64,000 bases of DNA from Pseudomonas sp. M30-35 (GTDB lineage: Bacteria; Pseudomonadota; Gammaproteobacteria; Pseudomonadales; Pseudomonadaceae): contig NZ_CP020892.1 of the NCBI RefSeq assembly GCF_002163625.1, forward strand, positions 4,464,001 through 4,528,000. The letters run 5' to 3'. Positions within the stretch are counted from its first letter, which is position 1. Every line of letters starts with the position of its first letter. This document shows, one piece after another, positions 16,731 through 27,040 of this stretch. The position numbers and the translations under genes were made by a program. The notes under the pieces were generated by a model that saw only the letters and a list, made by a program, of their open reading frames with translations, did not search any database and was not told the DNA's origin.

Positions 16731-16846
16731 CTAAAAGCTGCCGCGCAGGTTCGTACATATTCACGATGCCATCCAACTGAGCTTTGCGGCACTGGCGCTA
16801 ATAACGCTATAACGACTGACTATGCTTACTTTGAAGACTGCCCATC

Positions 16847-17956
16847 ATGGACAAAATTGACCGTTTGATCATCGGCGCCGGCGCCCTGGGCCTTGCCTGC
16901 GCAGCCCGCCTCGCCAAACCCGGCGAAAGCACCTTGATTGTGGATAACGAAAAACTCATCGGCAGCCATACATCAAGTCGTAACTCCGAAGTGATTCACG
17001 CAGGTATTTACTACGCCGCAGATTCACTCAAAGCACAGTTATGCCTTGAAGGTCGCGACCGACTGTATGCGTGGTGTGAGAAGTATCACGTGCCACATCA
17101 GCGCATCGGCAAGCTATTGGTTGCGGTCAATGATGCTGAGCGTAGCAACCTTGCAGCCATCGCCGAAAACGCTAAAGCCTGCGACGTTAATGATTTACAA
17201 AGCATCAGCCAGCAACAACTTCACAGCCTCGAACCCGCAGTGCGCGGCGTGGAGGCGCTGTTATCTCCGAGCACCGGCATCATCGACAGCCATACTTATT
17301 TACAATCTCTGCTTGCCCGCGCCGAACACAATGGCGCGCAACTGGTGCTCGACACACGCATAGAGCGGCTCGAACCGACCTCTGACGGCTGGCTTGCACA
17401 TGGCTCAAGTGGCGGCGAACCCTTTAGCCTCCATACCCAGCAAGTGCTAAACGCTGGCGGCCTGTTTGCTCAGCAACTGGCGCACAACACCCACGGCCTT
17501 AGCGCTGATTTGATCCCAACGCTGCACCTGTGCCAAGGTCGCTACTTCAGTTACAGCGGGCGCTCACCGTTTAGCCACTTGATCTACCCAATGCCGGAGG
17601 CCAACGCAACCGGACTGGGCATTCATGCCACGCTAGACCTCGCTGGCCAGTTACGTTTCGGCCCAGACACTCGCTACGTTGAGCAAGTTGATTACAGCGT
17701 TGATCCCGGCTTGCTTGAGCCTTTTGCACAAGCAATCCGCCGATATTTTCCGAAACTCGACAGCTCTCGCCTTGTGCCGGGTTACAGTGGCGTCCGTCCA
17801 AAGCTGTCCAGGCTAGGGGAACCGGCTGCAGACTTCGTCATCCAAACCAGCACAGACCACGGTTTGCAGGGGCTGATCAACCTATTTGGAATCGAGTCGC
17901 CGGGTCTTACTGCCAGCCTGGCAATTGCCGAACGAGTTGCGGGCGTTAATTTGTAA
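16847..17956 (+). CDS. FAD-dependent oxidoreductase, L-2-hydroxyglutarate dehydrogenase-like
   Basis: This 369-residue member of the DAO/LhgO family has an N-terminal dinucleotide-binding motif (LIIGAGALGLACAARLA). The characteristic SHTSSRNSEVIHAGIYY segment follows, with YFSYSGRSPFSHLIYPMP in the middle and GLINLFGIESPGLTASLAIAERV at the FAD-binding C-terminus. It probably oxidises an L-2-hydroxy acid and passes electrons to quinone, but the substrate is not proven. It is shorter than E. coli LhgO and may be a paralogue with a different substrate. It starts about 110 bp after the MITE. Confidence 0.88.
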   Translation: MDKIDRLIIGAGALGLACAARLAKPGESTLIVDNEKLIGSHTSSRNSEVIHAGIYYAADSLKAQLCLEGRDRLYAWCEKYHVPHQRIGKLLVAVNDAERSNLAAIAENAKACDVNDLQSISQQQLHSLEPAVRGVEALLSPSTGIIDSHTYLQSLLARAEHNGAQLVLDTRIERLEPTSDGWLAHGSSGGEPFSLHTQQVLNAGGLFAQQLAHNTHGLSADLIPTLHLCQGRYFSYSGRSPFSHLIYPMPEANATGLGIHATLDLAGQLRFGPDTRYVEQVDYSVDPGLLEPFAQAIRRYFPKLDSSRLVPGYSGVRPKLSRLGEPAADFVIQTSTDHGLQGLINLFGIESPGLTASLAIAERVAGVNL

Positions 17957-18015
17957 CCCACGCAACGCTATACTTGCCTGTTTATATTCAAGTTAATGCA
18001 TACAAGGAATCGATC

Positions 18016-20223
18016 ATGAAATCGCTCGGCAAAATCCTGGGTTTATTCTTCCTCGGACTGCTGCTGATCATTGTGGCGCTGGGCTTTGCCCTGACCCACT
18101 TGTTCGATCCCAACGACTATAAAGACGAGATCCGCGATCTTGCCCGCGAGAAAGCCAACCTTGAGCTAACACTCAACGGCGATATTGGCTGGAGCCTGTT
18201 CCCATGGCTAGGTCTTGAGCTGACCGACGCAACCCTGGCCAGCGCCGACACCCCGGATAAGCCGTTTGCAGACCTGCGCTTGCTCGGGTTATCCGTGCGT
18301 GTATTGCCGTTGCTGCGCAAAGAAGTGCAGATGAGCGACATCCGCGTTGATGGCCTTAATCTCAACCTCGACATCGATGATAAAGGTCACAGCAACTGGG
18401 AAAACGTCGGCCACCCAAAAAAGACTGCCAGCACAACTGATGACTCTGCTGCCAAGCCTGAACAAAGCGCCCCGGCGACAACAACCCAGACCAGTGAACC
18501 GGTCAAGCTGGATATTGATAGCTTGATCGTCAACAGCGCCCGGGTTAATTATCACAACGCCCAGAAAGGCCAACAGTTCAGCGCTGAAAGCATCCAACTG
18601 ACCACCGGCGCGATCCAGGAAGGCGCCAGCGTACCGGTCAAGCTCAGCGCTTTCTTTGGCATCAACAAACCGGTAATGCGCGCCCGCACTGAGCTGCAAG
18701 GCGATCTGCGCTTTGACCGAGTCTTGCAGCGTTATGAACTTGAAAACGCAAAAATCTCCGGCGAAGCATCCGGCGAACCCCTTAACGGTCAAACACTGAC
18801 TTATGCCCTGCAAGGCCAGTTGACCGTTGATATGGCGGCCAACATTGCACGATGGAGCAGCTTGAAGCTCTCTGCCAACCAGCTTCGCGCGATTGGCGAT
18901 ATCGAGGTTACCGACCTGCGCAACAAGCCCAAGCTCAGTGGCGGCTTGTCTATTGCGGAAGTTAACCTGCTCCAGTTCCTGAAAGGCATTGGTCAGGAAA
19001 TTCCTGCCAGAAACGACGAAAACACCTTGGCCAAGTTTGAACTGGTGACCCGCCTTAGCGGCGGCCCAGCCAGCATCAAACTCAATGAAATGACGCTCAA
19101 GCTCGACGACACCACCTTCACCGGCGAGCTGGCGGTTGACGATTTCGCCAAACAGGCACTGCGCGTAAACCTTAAAGGCGACAAACTAGACCTTGACCGT
19201 TACCTGCCGCCAAAGTCGAAAGAAGCCAGTGCACGTGATGCCGAAGTCAAGCAAAGCGTAGCCAGCGCCGGTGCTTCAGGCACTTCAGCGCTGCCTAAGG
19301 CACCGACCCAGCAAGCATGGAGCACCGACCAGGTACTCCCAATCGATCGCCTGCGCAAACTCGACATGCAAGTTGCACTGAAGCTTGATCATTTAACGGC
19401 AGACAAACAAAACTTCAGCGATGTCGACCTGCAAGCCAAAAGCGCAGGCGGCCTGCTCACTCTCGACAACGCCAGCGGCAAACTCGGCAGCGGCAGCTTT
19501 GTAGCCAAGGCACGAGTCGACGTGCGCCCAGCTACGCCTGTACTTAGCCTGCAAAGCACCATCAAAAGCCTGCAAGTCGAACCGTTTCTGACTACCGCTA
19601 AAAACAAAGCACCGGTCAAAGGCCTGCTCGACCTGCAAGCTAATCTGACCACTAATGGCAACAGTCAAAAAGCCTGGATCGAAGCACTCAATGGCACCAG
19701 CAGCTTTGCTCTGGAAAACGGCGTGCTGGTCGATGCCAACCTCGAGCAGCAAATCTGCCAAGGCATTGCCACGCTTAACCGCAAGCAACTGACCCGCGAG
19801 GTCAGCGGCAAGGACACTCCGTTTAAAACCCTGAACGGTAATCTGACCTTCCGTAATGGCGTTGCCAGTAATCCCGACTTGAAGGTCGAGGTACCCGGCC
19901 TGGATGTGACGGGTGACGGCGACCTCGATCTGCGCGTGCTGGGCCTGGACTATCGCATCGGCGTCACCCTGATCGGTGACACCCGTGCAATGCCAGACCC
20001 GGCCTGCCAGGTTAACGAACGCTACGTCGGCCTTGAATGGCCAATTCGCTGCCGTGGTCCGCTTGAACTTGGCGCTAAAGCTTGCCGTCTCGATAAAGAT
20101 GGCCTGGGTAAGATTGCAGCCAAATTAGCGGGCGAAAAACTCACCGAGAAGCTCGAAGAAAAACTCGGCGACAAAGTCAGCCCGGAACTAAAAGACGCAC
20201 TCAAGGGCCTGTTCAAGCGATGA
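18016..20223 (+). CDS. asmA: AsmA family protein
   Basis: This 735-residue AsmA-family protein belongs to the bridge-like group implicated in phospholipid transport and outer-membrane biogenesis. It has an N-terminal membrane anchor ([21 protein letters not shown]) and the typical start of the domain ([29 protein letters not shown]). A long beta-rich periplasmic part follows, with C-terminal repeats ([17 protein letters not shown]). The ATG at 18016 has AAGGAA at 18004-18009. The stop overlaps mutY by 4 bases, and asmA-mutY-yggX are co-transcribed as in other pseudomonads. Confidence 0.94.
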   Translation: MKSLGKILGLFFLGLLLIIVALGFALTHLFDPNDYKDEIRDLAREKANLELTLNGDIGWSLFPWLGLELTDATLASADTPDKPFADLRLLGLSVRVLPLLRKEVQMSDIRVDGLNLNLDIDDKGHSNWENVGHPKKTASTTDDSAAKPEQSAPATTTQTSEPVKLDIDSLIVNSARVNYHNAQKGQQFSAESIQLTTGAIQEGASVPVKLSAFFGINKPVMRARTELQGDLRFDRVLQRYELENAKISGEASGEPLNGQTLTYALQGQLTVDMAANIARWSSLKLSANQLRAIGDIEVTDLRNKPKLSGGLSIAEVNLLQFLKGIGQEIPARNDENTLAKFELVTRLSGGPASIKLNEMTLKLDDTTFTGELAVDDFAKQALRVNLKGDKLDLDRYLPPKSKEASARDAEVKQSVASAGASGTSALPKAPTQQAWSTDQVLPIDRLRKLDMQVALKLDHLTADKQNFSDVDLQAKSAGGLLTLDNASGKLGSGSFVAKARVDVRPATPVLSLQSTIKSLQVEPFLTTAKNKAPVKGLLDLQANLTTNGNSQKAWIEALNGTSSFALENGVLVDANLEQQICQGIATLNRKQLTREVSGKDTPFKTLNGNLTFRNGVASNPDLKVEVPGLDVTGDGDLDLRVLGLDYRIGVTLIGDTRAMPDPACQVNERYVGLEWPIRCRGPLELGAKACRLDKDGLGKIAAKLAGEKLTEKLEEKLGDKVSPELKDALKGLFKR

Positions 20224-21287
20224 GTCCAGAGCAGTTTTCAACAGCTGTTCTGCAATGGTATGACCTGCACGGCCGCAAAGACTTGCCCTGGCAACAGGGC
20301 ATAACACCCTATCGCGTCTGGGTGTCTGAAATCATGCTCCAGCAGACCCAAGTCAGCACTGTCCTGGGTTACTTCGACCGGTTTATGGATGCGCTGCCAA
20401 CGGTGCGCGACTTGGCCGAAGCAGCAGAAGATGAAGTGCTGCATTTATGGACCGGGCTGGGGTATTACACTCGCGCCCGCAACCTGCAAAAAACCGCCAA
20501 ACTGGTGATGAGCGAGCACGGTGGAGAGTTTCCACGCGACCTTGAAGCACTGATCGCCCTGCCCGGCATTGGTCGCTCTACAGCGGGCGCTATCGCCAGC
20601 TTGAGCATGAACCTGCGCGCGCCGATTCTCGACGGCAACGTCAAACGCGTTCTGGCTCGTTATGTCGCGCAAGAGGGATATCCCGGCGAACCCAAAGTTG
20701 CCAAGCAATTGTGGGATGTCGCTGAACGCTTCACTCCGCAGCAGCGCGTGAATAACTACACCCAAGCGATGATGGACCTCGGCGCGACGCTCTGCACTCG
20801 CAGCAAGCCAAGCTGCCTGCTTTGCCCGCTTAAAACGGGTTGTCAGGCGCACCTGCTGGGTCTGGAAATCCGCTACCCGATCCCAAAACCGCGCAAAACG
20901 CTGCCGCAAAAACGCACACTGATGCCGATACTGGCCAACCGTGAAGGCGATATTCTGCTTTATCGCAGGCCGTCCAGCGGTCTTTGGGGCGGTTTATGGA
21001 GCTTGCCGGAGCTATCTGACCTGCAAGAGCTAGAATTACTCGCCAATAGCCATCAGCTGAATTTAGGCGCGCGCCAACAACTCGCCGACCTCACTCATAC
21101 CTTTAGCCACTTCCAACTGGCTATTGAGCCATGGTTAATCAACGTCACCACAGCTCCGGCTAGCGTGGCCGAGGCCGACTGGCTCTGGTATAACCTCGCC
21201 CAACCGCCGCGCCTGGGCCTTGCTGCCCCGGTCAAAAAGTTACTGAAACGCGCGGCAGATGCCTTGAATGCAGGAGAATTGTCATGA
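20220..21287 (+). CDS. mutY: Adenine DNA glycosylase MutY
   Basis: This 355-residue repair enzyme removes A opposite 8-oxoG. Catalytic E37 ([11 protein letters not shown]) and D138 (LDGNVKRV) are present, with helix-hairpin-helix [12 protein letters not shown]. The [4Fe-4S] ligands lie in [17 protein letters not shown]. The C-terminal MutT-like recognition domain follows ([18 protein letters not shown]). It overlaps asmA upstream and yggX downstream, each by ATGA. Confidence 0.98.
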   Translation: MSPEQFSTAVLQWYDLHGRKDLPWQQGITPYRVWVSEIMLQQTQVSTVLGYFDRFMDALPTVRDLAEAAEDEVLHLWTGLGYYTRARNLQKTAKLVMSEHGGEFPRDLEALIALPGIGRSTAGAIASLSMNLRAPILDGNVKRVLARYVAQEGYPGEPKVAKQLWDVAERFTPQQRVNNYTQAMMDLGATLCTRSKPSCLLCPLKTGCQAHLLGLEIRYPIPKPRKTLPQKRTLMPILANREGDILLYRRPSSGLWGGLWSLPELSDLQELELLANSHQLNLGARQQLADLTHTFSHFQLAIEPWLINVTTAPASVAEADWLWYNLAQPPRLGLAAPVKKLLKRAADALNAGELS

Positions 21288-21556
21288 CTCGTACCGTGAT
21301 GTGCCGCAAGCACAAGCAAGAACTTCCAGGCCTTGAGCGCCCGCCATACCCAGGCGCCAAAGGTGAAGACATCTTCAACAACGTCTCCAAGCAAGCGTGG
21401 GATGAGTGGCAAAAACACCAAACCCTGCTGATCAACGAGCGTCGCTTGAACATGATGAACGCCGAGGACCGCAAATTCCTCCAGGCCGAGATGGACAAGT
21501 TCTTGTCTGGCGAAGATTACGCACAAGCCGAAGGTTATGTGCCTCCCAGCGAGTAA
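21284..21556 (+). CDS. yggX: Fe(2+)-trafficking / oxidative-damage protection protein YggX
   Basis: This 90-residue small protein is linked to iron handling and protection of Fe-S clusters. The conserved Cys7 lies in [11 protein letters not shown]. Family blocks [27 protein letters not shown] and [14 protein letters not shown] are present. It is translationally coupled to mutY, itself an Fe-S enzyme. Confidence 0.97.
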   Translation: MTRTVMCRKHKQELPGLERPPYPGAKGEDIFNNVSKQAWDEWQKHQTLLINERRLNMMNAEDRKFLQAEMDKFLSGEDYAQAEGYVPPSE

Positions 21557-21650
21557 ATTCGACCGAGGGTGAAACTGATCAAAACTTGATCGATTTAACC
21601 CGAATTCACCGTAAGCGCCCGTTATCTTTAAATATTTTTCATACCGGCGC

Positions 21651-21679
21651 TTGACATGCCCTCGTCAAATCCGTCTAAT
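21651..21679 (+). promoter_or_regulatory. Sigma-70 promoter of tRNA-Phe
   Basis: TTGACA (21651-21656), a 17-bp spacer and TCTAAT (21674-21679) lie just upstream of the tRNA. The GC-rich stretch directly after the -10 (CGCCCCG) resembles a stringent-response discriminator. The predicted start is near 21686. Confidence 0.8.
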
Positions 21680-21689
21680 ACGCCCCGTT

Positions 21690-21765
21690 GCCCAGATAGC
21701 TCAGTCGGTAGAGCAGGGGATTGAAAATCCCCGTGTCGGCGGTTCGATTCCGTCTCTGGGCACCA
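21690..21765 (+). tRNA. tRNA-Phe (GAA)
   Basis: A 76-base cloverleaf has acceptor GCCCAGA/TCTGGGC, D-arm GCTCAGTCGGTAGAGC, anticodon arm GGGGA-TTGAAAA-TCCCC with anticodon GAA, and T-arm GGCGG-TTCGATT-CCGTC. CCA is encoded. A promoter precedes it and a terminator follows. Confidence 0.98.
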
Positions 21766-21810
21766 CTAATTGATTTCAGGTGGTGTCAACAGCATCTGAA
21801 AGCCCACAAG

Positions 21811-21834
21811 AAACCCGCCTAGTGCGGGTTTTTT
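21811..21834 (+). terminator. Terminator after tRNA-Phe
   Basis: An 8-bp stem AAACCCGC (21811-21818)/GCGGGTTT (21824-21831) with a 5-base loop leads into a T-run. From 21835 to 22339 I see no gene or clear site apart from the ribosome site of the ABC ATPase gene. Confidence 0.85.
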
Positions 21835-22339
21835 GTTGCCTGAGTTTCACCTTGCTACCTAAAGCCGCCAACCCCCACTGAAGCACTGCATGTGTTGCCA
21901 GGCATTCGACGTATCCAATCAGAAAGCGGGCAGACCAAGGATTGCTTGTTCCTATCAGTGAGGGCGCAAAGCATATTCCCGAGCATGCCATGCAAGCCCG
22001 TCGCCTATCGCTAGCATTGAGAGCTGTTGCTCGGGCATAATTTATCTAATTTTGCAGCGTATTCAGCTCTTTAGCGCACATTTGCGCGCAGTACTCAGCA
22101 AATTGTTTTAGCGTAGACTCGAACAACCCTGTTTTAGCCAGTTGGATAAAACGTCAGGCACGCATGGCGTTTTTTGTATCTGCGCGACAGGCAACTGCAG
22201 TGATGCGACACCCTCGCGCACTCAGACCCGATACCGGCTCTGGCCCGCTTGGCGCTCCATAAGACGCTGTGCTAGCTTGGCGCTTTAATAGGATGGCCAA
22301 TTGATACTTGGCGCAAATCCAATAACAAGAGGACAACCC

Positions 22340-23113
22340 ATGGCCGATGCAGCTGCCGCGCTGGAAATCCGCAACCTGCACAAGCGCTACGGCGACCTCG
22401 AAGTGCTTAAAGGCATTTCCCTCACCGCCCGTGATGGCGATGTGATCTCTATTCTGGGTTCCTCCGGTTCAGGCAAATCAACCTTTCTGCGTTGCATCAA
22501 CCTGCTGGAAAACCCACACAAGGGACAAATCATTGTCTCGGGTGAAGAACTCAAACTGAAATCCGCAAAAAATGGCGAACTGATTGCTGCTGATGGCAAA
22601 CAGATAAATCGCCTGCGCAGCGAAATCGGTTTTGTATTCCAGAACTTCAATTTGTGGCCGCACATGAGCGTGCTCGATAACATCATCGAAGCACCGCGCC
22701 GCGTACTGGGCCAGAGCAAAGCCGAGGCGATTGAAACCGCTGAAGCATTGCTGGCAAAAGTGGGTATTGCCGACAAACGCCACGTTTACCCCAACCAACT
22801 TTCTGGCGGACAGCAACAGCGCGCAGCCATCGCTCGTACACTGGCGATGCAGCCAAAAGTTATTCTCTTCGATGAACCTACTTCGGCACTCGACCCGGAG
22901 ATGGTACAAGAAGTGCTTAATGTGATCCGCGCACTCGCAGATGAAGGCCGCACCATGTTACTGGTCACCCACGAGATGAATTTCGCTCGTCAGGTTTCCA
23001 GTGAAGTGGTTTTCCTGCATCAGGGCCTGGTAGAAGAACAAGGAACGCCCGAGCAGGTGTTTGATAACCCTGACTCGGTGCGTTGCAAACAATTCATGTC
23101 AAGCAATAGCTAA
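22340..23113 (+). CDS. Basic amino-acid ABC transporter ATPase (HisP/AotP-like)
   Basis: This 257-residue ATPase energises import of a polar or basic amino acid (histidine, lysine, arginine or ornithine type). It has Walker A GSSGSGKST, Q-loop VFQNFNLWPHM, signature LSGGQQQR, Walker B VILFDEPTSALDPE and H-loop LLVTHEM. The ATG at 22340 has AGAGGA at 22328-22333; the longer frame is not conserved. It is the first gene of an ATPase-binding protein-permease-permease operon equivalent to P. aeruginosa PA5152-PA5155. Confidence 0.95.
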   Translation: MADAAAALEIRNLHKRYGDLEVLKGISLTARDGDVISILGSSGSGKSTFLRCINLLENPHKGQIIVSGEELKLKSAKNGELIAADGKQINRLRSEIGFVFQNFNLWPHMSVLDNIIEAPRRVLGQSKAEAIETAEALLAKVGIADKRHVYPNQLSGGQQQRAAIARTLAMQPKVILFDEPTSALDPEMVQEVLNVIRALADEGRTMLLVTHEMNFARQVSSEVVFLHQGLVEEQGTPEQVFDNPDSVRCKQFMSSNS

Positions 23114-23130
23114 CACGGAGCAACATTGGA

Positions 23131-23883
23131 ATGCAAAACTACAAAAAGATCTTACTGGTTGCAGCCGCCACTCTGGCTTTCGGCACCAGCGCAGTCGCCG
23201 CAGACAAACTGAAACTCGGTACAGAGGGTGCTTACCCTCCGTTCAACCTGATTGACGCAAGCGGCAAAGTTGGCGGCTTCGACGTCGAAATTGGTCAAGC
23301 ACTTTGCGCCAAGATGAAAACCGAATGTGAAGTCGTGACTTCCGACTGGGACGGTATCATTCCAGCACTGAACGCTAAGAAGTTCGACTTCCTGATCGCC
23401 TCGATGTCGATCACCGAAGAGCGTAAGCAAGCAGTTGATTTCACCGATCCGTACTACACCAACAAGCTGCAGTTCATTGCACCAAAAGACAAAACCTTCA
23501 CCACTGACAAAGCCAGCCTCGATGGCAAAGTGATTGGTGCTCAGCGCGCGACCATCGCCGGTACGTGGCTGGAAGACAACCTGGATGGCGTTGTCGACAT
23601 CAAGCTGTACGACACCCAGGAAAACGCTTACCTAGACCTGTCGTCTGGCCGTCTTGATGGCGTACTGGCTGACACCTTCGTCAACTGGGAATGGCTGAAA
23701 AGCGATGCGGGCAAGAGCTTTGAATTCAAAGGCGACCCGGTATTCGACAACGACAAGATCGGTATTGCCGTGCGTAAGAACGACCCTCTGCGCGAGAAGC
23801 TCAATGCTGCTCTGAAAGAGATCGTTGCTGACGGTACTTACAAGAAGATCAACGACAAGTACTTCCCTTTCAGCATTTACTAA
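23131..23883 (+). CDS. Periplasmic basic amino-acid-binding protein
   Basis: This 250-residue SBP_bac_3 protein has a signal peptide (1-22/23, ending SAVAA). The ligand-binding signature LKLGTEGAYPPFNLID and GFDVEIGQALCAKM are present. The two-cysteine pair CAKMKTEC is typical of the Lys/Arg/Orn/His-binding subgroup. SMSITEERKQAVDFTDPYY is the diagnostic family stretch. It sits 17 bases after the ATPase gene. Exact specificity (arginine, histidine or ornithine) is not determined. Confidence 0.95.
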   Translation: MQNYKKILLVAAATLAFGTSAVAADKLKLGTEGAYPPFNLIDASGKVGGFDVEIGQALCAKMKTECEVVTSDWDGIIPALNAKKFDFLIASMSITEERKQAVDFTDPYYTNKLQFIAPKDKTFTTDKASLDGKVIGAQRATIAGTWLEDNLDGVVDIKLYDTQENAYLDLSSGRLDGVLADTFVNWEWLKSDAGKSFEFKGDPVFDNDKIGIAVRKNDPLREKLNAALKEIVADGTYKKINDKYFPFSIY

Positions 23884-23935
23884 GCTGCTAGCTTTGCGCC
23901 GCCCTTTACTGGGCGGCGCAAACATCTGAGCCCCC

Positions 23936-24631
23936 ATGAATTTCGACCTCTACGGATTCGGCCCCGCACTCGCTGCCGGTACCTTGATGACCATTAAGCT
24001 GGCGCTTTCTGCGCTGGTATTGGGTTTGGTACTTGGGCTGCTTGGCGCACTGGCCAAAACATCGCCTTACAAGCCAGTGCAGTGGCTGGGCGGGACCTAT
24101 TCAACGATTGTGCGCGGCATCCCCGAACTGCTTTGGGTACTGCTGATTTATTTCGGCACCGTTAGCATGATGCGCACACTGGCTGACTTTCTAGGCATTG
24201 AAAGCCTGGAGCTGAGCCCCTTTGCTGCTGGTGTAATCGCACTCGGCATCTGCTTCGGCGCGTACGCGACTGAAGTTTTTCGTGGCGCTATTTTGGCCAT
24301 TCCCAAAGGCCACCGCGAAGCGGGTCAGGCGCTGGGCATGTCTAAACCACGTATTTTCTGGCGTTTGATTCTGCCACAAATGTGGCGCATCGCCCTGCCC
24401 GGCCTTGGCAACCTGTTCATGATTTTGATGAAAGACACAGCCTTGGTTTCGGTGATCGGCCTGAATGAAATCATGCGTCGCTCGCAAATTGCTGTTACCG
24501 CGAGCAAAGAACCTTTCACCTTCTTCCTGGTTGCCGCATTTATTTATCTTGGCCTGACCGTCATTGCCATGACTGGCATGTACTTCCTTGAAAAACGCGC
24601 GGGTCGCGGATTTAGCAGGAGCGCCGCATGA
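23936..24631 (+). CDS. Amino-acid ABC transporter permease (HisQ/AotQ-like)
   Basis: This 231-residue inner-membrane permease has about five transmembrane helices. It carries the ABC-coupling EAA loop GHREAGQALGMSKPRIFWRLILPQMWRIALPGLGN. The N-terminus FGPALAAGTLMTIKLALSALVLGLVLG is typical. It overlaps the next permease by 4 bases, and the two should form the heterodimeric channel. Confidence 0.95.
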   Translation: MNFDLYGFGPALAAGTLMTIKLALSALVLGLVLGLLGALAKTSPYKPVQWLGGTYSTIVRGIPELLWVLLIYFGTVSMMRTLADFLGIESLELSPFAAGVIALGICFGAYATEVFRGAILAIPKGHREAGQALGMSKPRIFWRLILPQMWRIALPGLGNLFMILMKDTALVSVIGLNEIMRRSQIAVTASKEPFTFFLVAAFIYLGLTVIAMTGMYFLEKRAGRGFSRSAA

Positions 24632-25317
24632 ACTGGGAAGTCATCATCAAGTGGCTGCCACGCCTGGCTGAAGGCGCGGTACTGACCCTGGAGCTAGTCG
24701 CAATCGCGGTGGTTGCCGGGTTGATTCTAGCGATACCAATGGGCATCGCCCGCTCCTCAAAGAACCTGCTGGTTCGCGGCATCCCTTACGGCTACATATT
24801 TTTCTTTCGCGGCACACCGCTGCTGGTTCAGCTGTTTTTGGTGTATTACGGCCTCGCCCAGTTTGATGCAGTGCGTAATGGGCCGCTATGGCCGATCTTG
24901 CGCGACCCGTTTTGGTGCGCAGTGATCACCATGACGCTGCACACCACCGCGTATATTGCCGAGATTCTGCGCGGCGCAATTCAGGCAGTCCCCCAGGGTG
25001 AAGTAGAAGCTGCGCGAGCACTTGGCATGTCACAAACCCAAGCCATGCTGCGTATTATTCTGCCGCGCGCGGCACGTATCGGCCTACCCGCGTACAGCAA
25101 CGAAGTCATCCTGATGCTCAAGGCCAGCGCGCTTGCCAGCACCGTGACCTTACTCGAACTTACTGGCATGGCGCGGACGATCATCGCCCGGACTTACCTG
25201 CCAGTGGAGATTTTCTTTGCTGCCGGTCTGTTCTATCTGGTGATTGCCTTCATCCTCGTTCAAGCATTCAAATTGCTTGAACGCTGGTTGCGCGTAGACG
25301 CCTGCCAAGGCCGTTAA
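24628..25317 (+). CDS. Amino-acid ABC transporter permease (HisM/AotM-like)
   Basis: This 229-residue inner-membrane permease is the partner of the upstream one. Its EAA loop is GEVEAARALGMSQTQAMLRIILPRAARIGLPAYSN. FRGTPLLVQLFLVYYGLAQF is the conserved periplasm-adjacent motif. A palindromic hairpin (CCGCAGGCC, 25321-25329, with GGCCTGCGG, 25335-25343) follows the stop without a T-run. Confidence 0.95.
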   Translation: MNWEVIIKWLPRLAEGAVLTLELVAIAVVAGLILAIPMGIARSSKNLLVRGIPYGYIFFFRGTPLLVQLFLVYYGLAQFDAVRNGPLWPILRDPFWCAVITMTLHTTAYIAEILRGAIQAVPQGEVEAARALGMSQTQAMLRIILPRAARIGLPAYSNEVILMLKASALASTVTLLELTGMARTIIARTYLPVEIFFAAGLFYLVIAFILVQAFKLLERWLRVDACQGR

Positions 25318-25348
25318 ATGCCGCAGGCCGCAAAGGCCTGCGGCCTTC

Positions 25349-26677
25349 ATGAAGACACCGCAAATGCCATCACCCAACGATTTAGCCAAACACTTCGAGG
25401 CGCTAAATCGTTTTCTTAGCGAGCATCAAGCACTCTGGCGACCGCGCCCATTCAGCGATCGCCCCATGGCGTGGGAACAAACCCACCCGCAATTAGCGAT
25501 CTGGCTGAAAGCACGTAGTCTTGCCGATGCTGAACAGGCTCAAGCTGAACCGCACAAACTAAAGGCGCCTGAGCCCTTTATCAGCTTGGCCGAACAGGCC
25601 CAGGCGCTGTGCCAGATTGCTCCGCTGCCACACATAAATGGCCCTCAATTGCCCAGCCGTTTGAGCAATGACATCCCGGGGCGTAAATGGCTGCAAATTC
25701 AGGCATTCGCCAACAGCTTGAGCTTTGAAAAACCAACGCGGCACTGGCTCGACTGGTGCTCAGGCAAGGGCCACCTTGGGCGATTATTAGCCCGACAAGG
25801 CCAGCCATTGAGCTGTTTTGAATATGACCCCCAGCTTGTGGATAAAGGTGCACAGCTAAGCCAAAAGCTGGGCATCAATGCGCAACATATTGAGCAGGAT
25901 GTACTGGCAACAGACGCTGGGAAATGGCTCAAAACCGAGCACACACCAGTGGCGCTACATGCCTGTGGCGACCTGCATGTTCGACTGATGCGACTGGCAA
26001 GCGAGGCTGGCTGCGAGCAACTGGCAATCGCCCCTTGCTGCTACAACCGCATCAGCAGCAGCCACTATCAGCCGCTGTCAAAAATCGCTCAAGCAAGCAA
26101 ACTTCAACTGTCGATCCAGGACCTCGGCCTGCCCCTCAGCGAGACCGTAACCGCCGGTAGCCGGGTGCGTAAACAACGCGACATTTCCATGGCCCGACGC
26201 TTGGCCTTTGACTGCCTACAGCGCGAATTACGTGGGCTAGACGAATATTTACCAACGCCTTCACTGGCGTCCGCCTGGCTTAACAAACCCTTCGCCGAGT
26301 TCTGTATCGATCTCGCCAAGCTGAAAGATATTGCGCCTCCGCCCACCACAACCGACTGGGCCAAACTTGAAGCCAAAGGCTGGCAACTATTAGCACAGGT
26401 GCGCAATCTCGAGTTACTACGCGGCTTGTTTCGCCGACCGCTAGAAGTCTGGTTACTGCTCGACCGCGCCCTGTATTTGTGCGAACGCGGCTACACCGTT
26501 CAGCTCGGCAGCTTCTGTTCGCGCGAGCTAACCCCGCGCAACCTTATGCTGGTCGCTGAGCGTATCGCTTCTGCCACTGAAGCTGTGGATAACTTTGTTG
26601 ATAGATTCTGCAAAAGCCGCTCTAAAGCCGCTGCGATCTCACTGACAAAAAACCGACTATTTTCGGCCAATAATTAA
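25349..26677 (+). CDS. SAM-dependent methyltransferase-domain protein
   Basis: This 442-residue protein resembles the Methyltransf_32 type. The SAM-binding core is WLDWCSGKGHLGRLLARQGQ with acidic strand CFEYDP. A later HACGDLHVRLMRLA and the motif APCCYNRISSS follow, as in proteins thought to methylate glutathione-like or RNA substrates. The biological substrate is unknown. Start choice is uncertain: ATG 25349 lies inside the preceding hairpin region without a ribosome site, whereas ATG 25364 has GAAG about 10 bases upstream. It ends 180 bp before tRNA-Thr. Confidence 0.8.
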   Translation: MKTPQMPSPNDLAKHFEALNRFLSEHQALWRPRPFSDRPMAWEQTHPQLAIWLKARSLADAEQAQAEPHKLKAPEPFISLAEQAQALCQIAPLPHINGPQLPSRLSNDIPGRKWLQIQAFANSLSFEKPTRHWLDWCSGKGHLGRLLARQGQPLSCFEYDPQLVDKGAQLSQKLGINAQHIEQDVLATDAGKWLKTEHTPVALHACGDLHVRLMRLASEAGCEQLAIAPCCYNRISSSHYQPLSKIAQASKLQLSIQDLGLPLSETVTAGSRVRKQRDISMARRLAFDCLQRELRGLDEYLPTPSLASAWLNKPFAEFCIDLAKLKDIAPPPTTTDWAKLEAKGWQLLAQVRNLELLRGLFRRPLEVWLLLDRALYLCERGYTVQLGSFCSRELTPRNLMLVAERIASATEAVDNFVDRFCKSRSKAAAISLTKNRLFSANN

Positions 26678-26817
26678 TAACCAACAAAAACATAAGCTTG
26701 CATGACAGAGTGATGACAAGCACCTCAGGCTAATACAAATTGATTAATTACTAACCAATTGTGCATAAGAAATTCGCTGCTCATAGCTAGACGAACAAAA
26801 AACTCCACTAAAAGCCC

Positions 26818-26845
26818 TTGTCAGCCAGAAACTTATCTATATAAT
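26818..26845 (+). promoter_or_regulatory. Sigma-70 promoter of tRNA-Thr
   Basis: TTGTCA (26818-26823), a 16-bp spacer and a consensus TATAAT (26840-26845) are followed by GCGCCCC. This is a GC discriminator like that of tRNA-Phe. The predicted start is near 26852. Confidence 0.82.
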
Positions 26846-26858
26846 GCGCCCCACAAAT

Positions 26859-26934
<76 letters not shown>

Positions 26935-27040
26935 TACAAAACAAAGACTGCATGCAATTTGCTGTTTTTGACGCCGTAATCAGATGTTCCCGAGGTACAG
27001 TTCCAGCACAGTCCCGTACTGAGCACACCTCGGAGAGCGT

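Noticed and set aside
21690..21765. tRNA-Phe as an island attachment site
   Set aside because: It is followed by a normal terminator and core transporter genes; no integrase or tRNA-end repeat is seen nearby.
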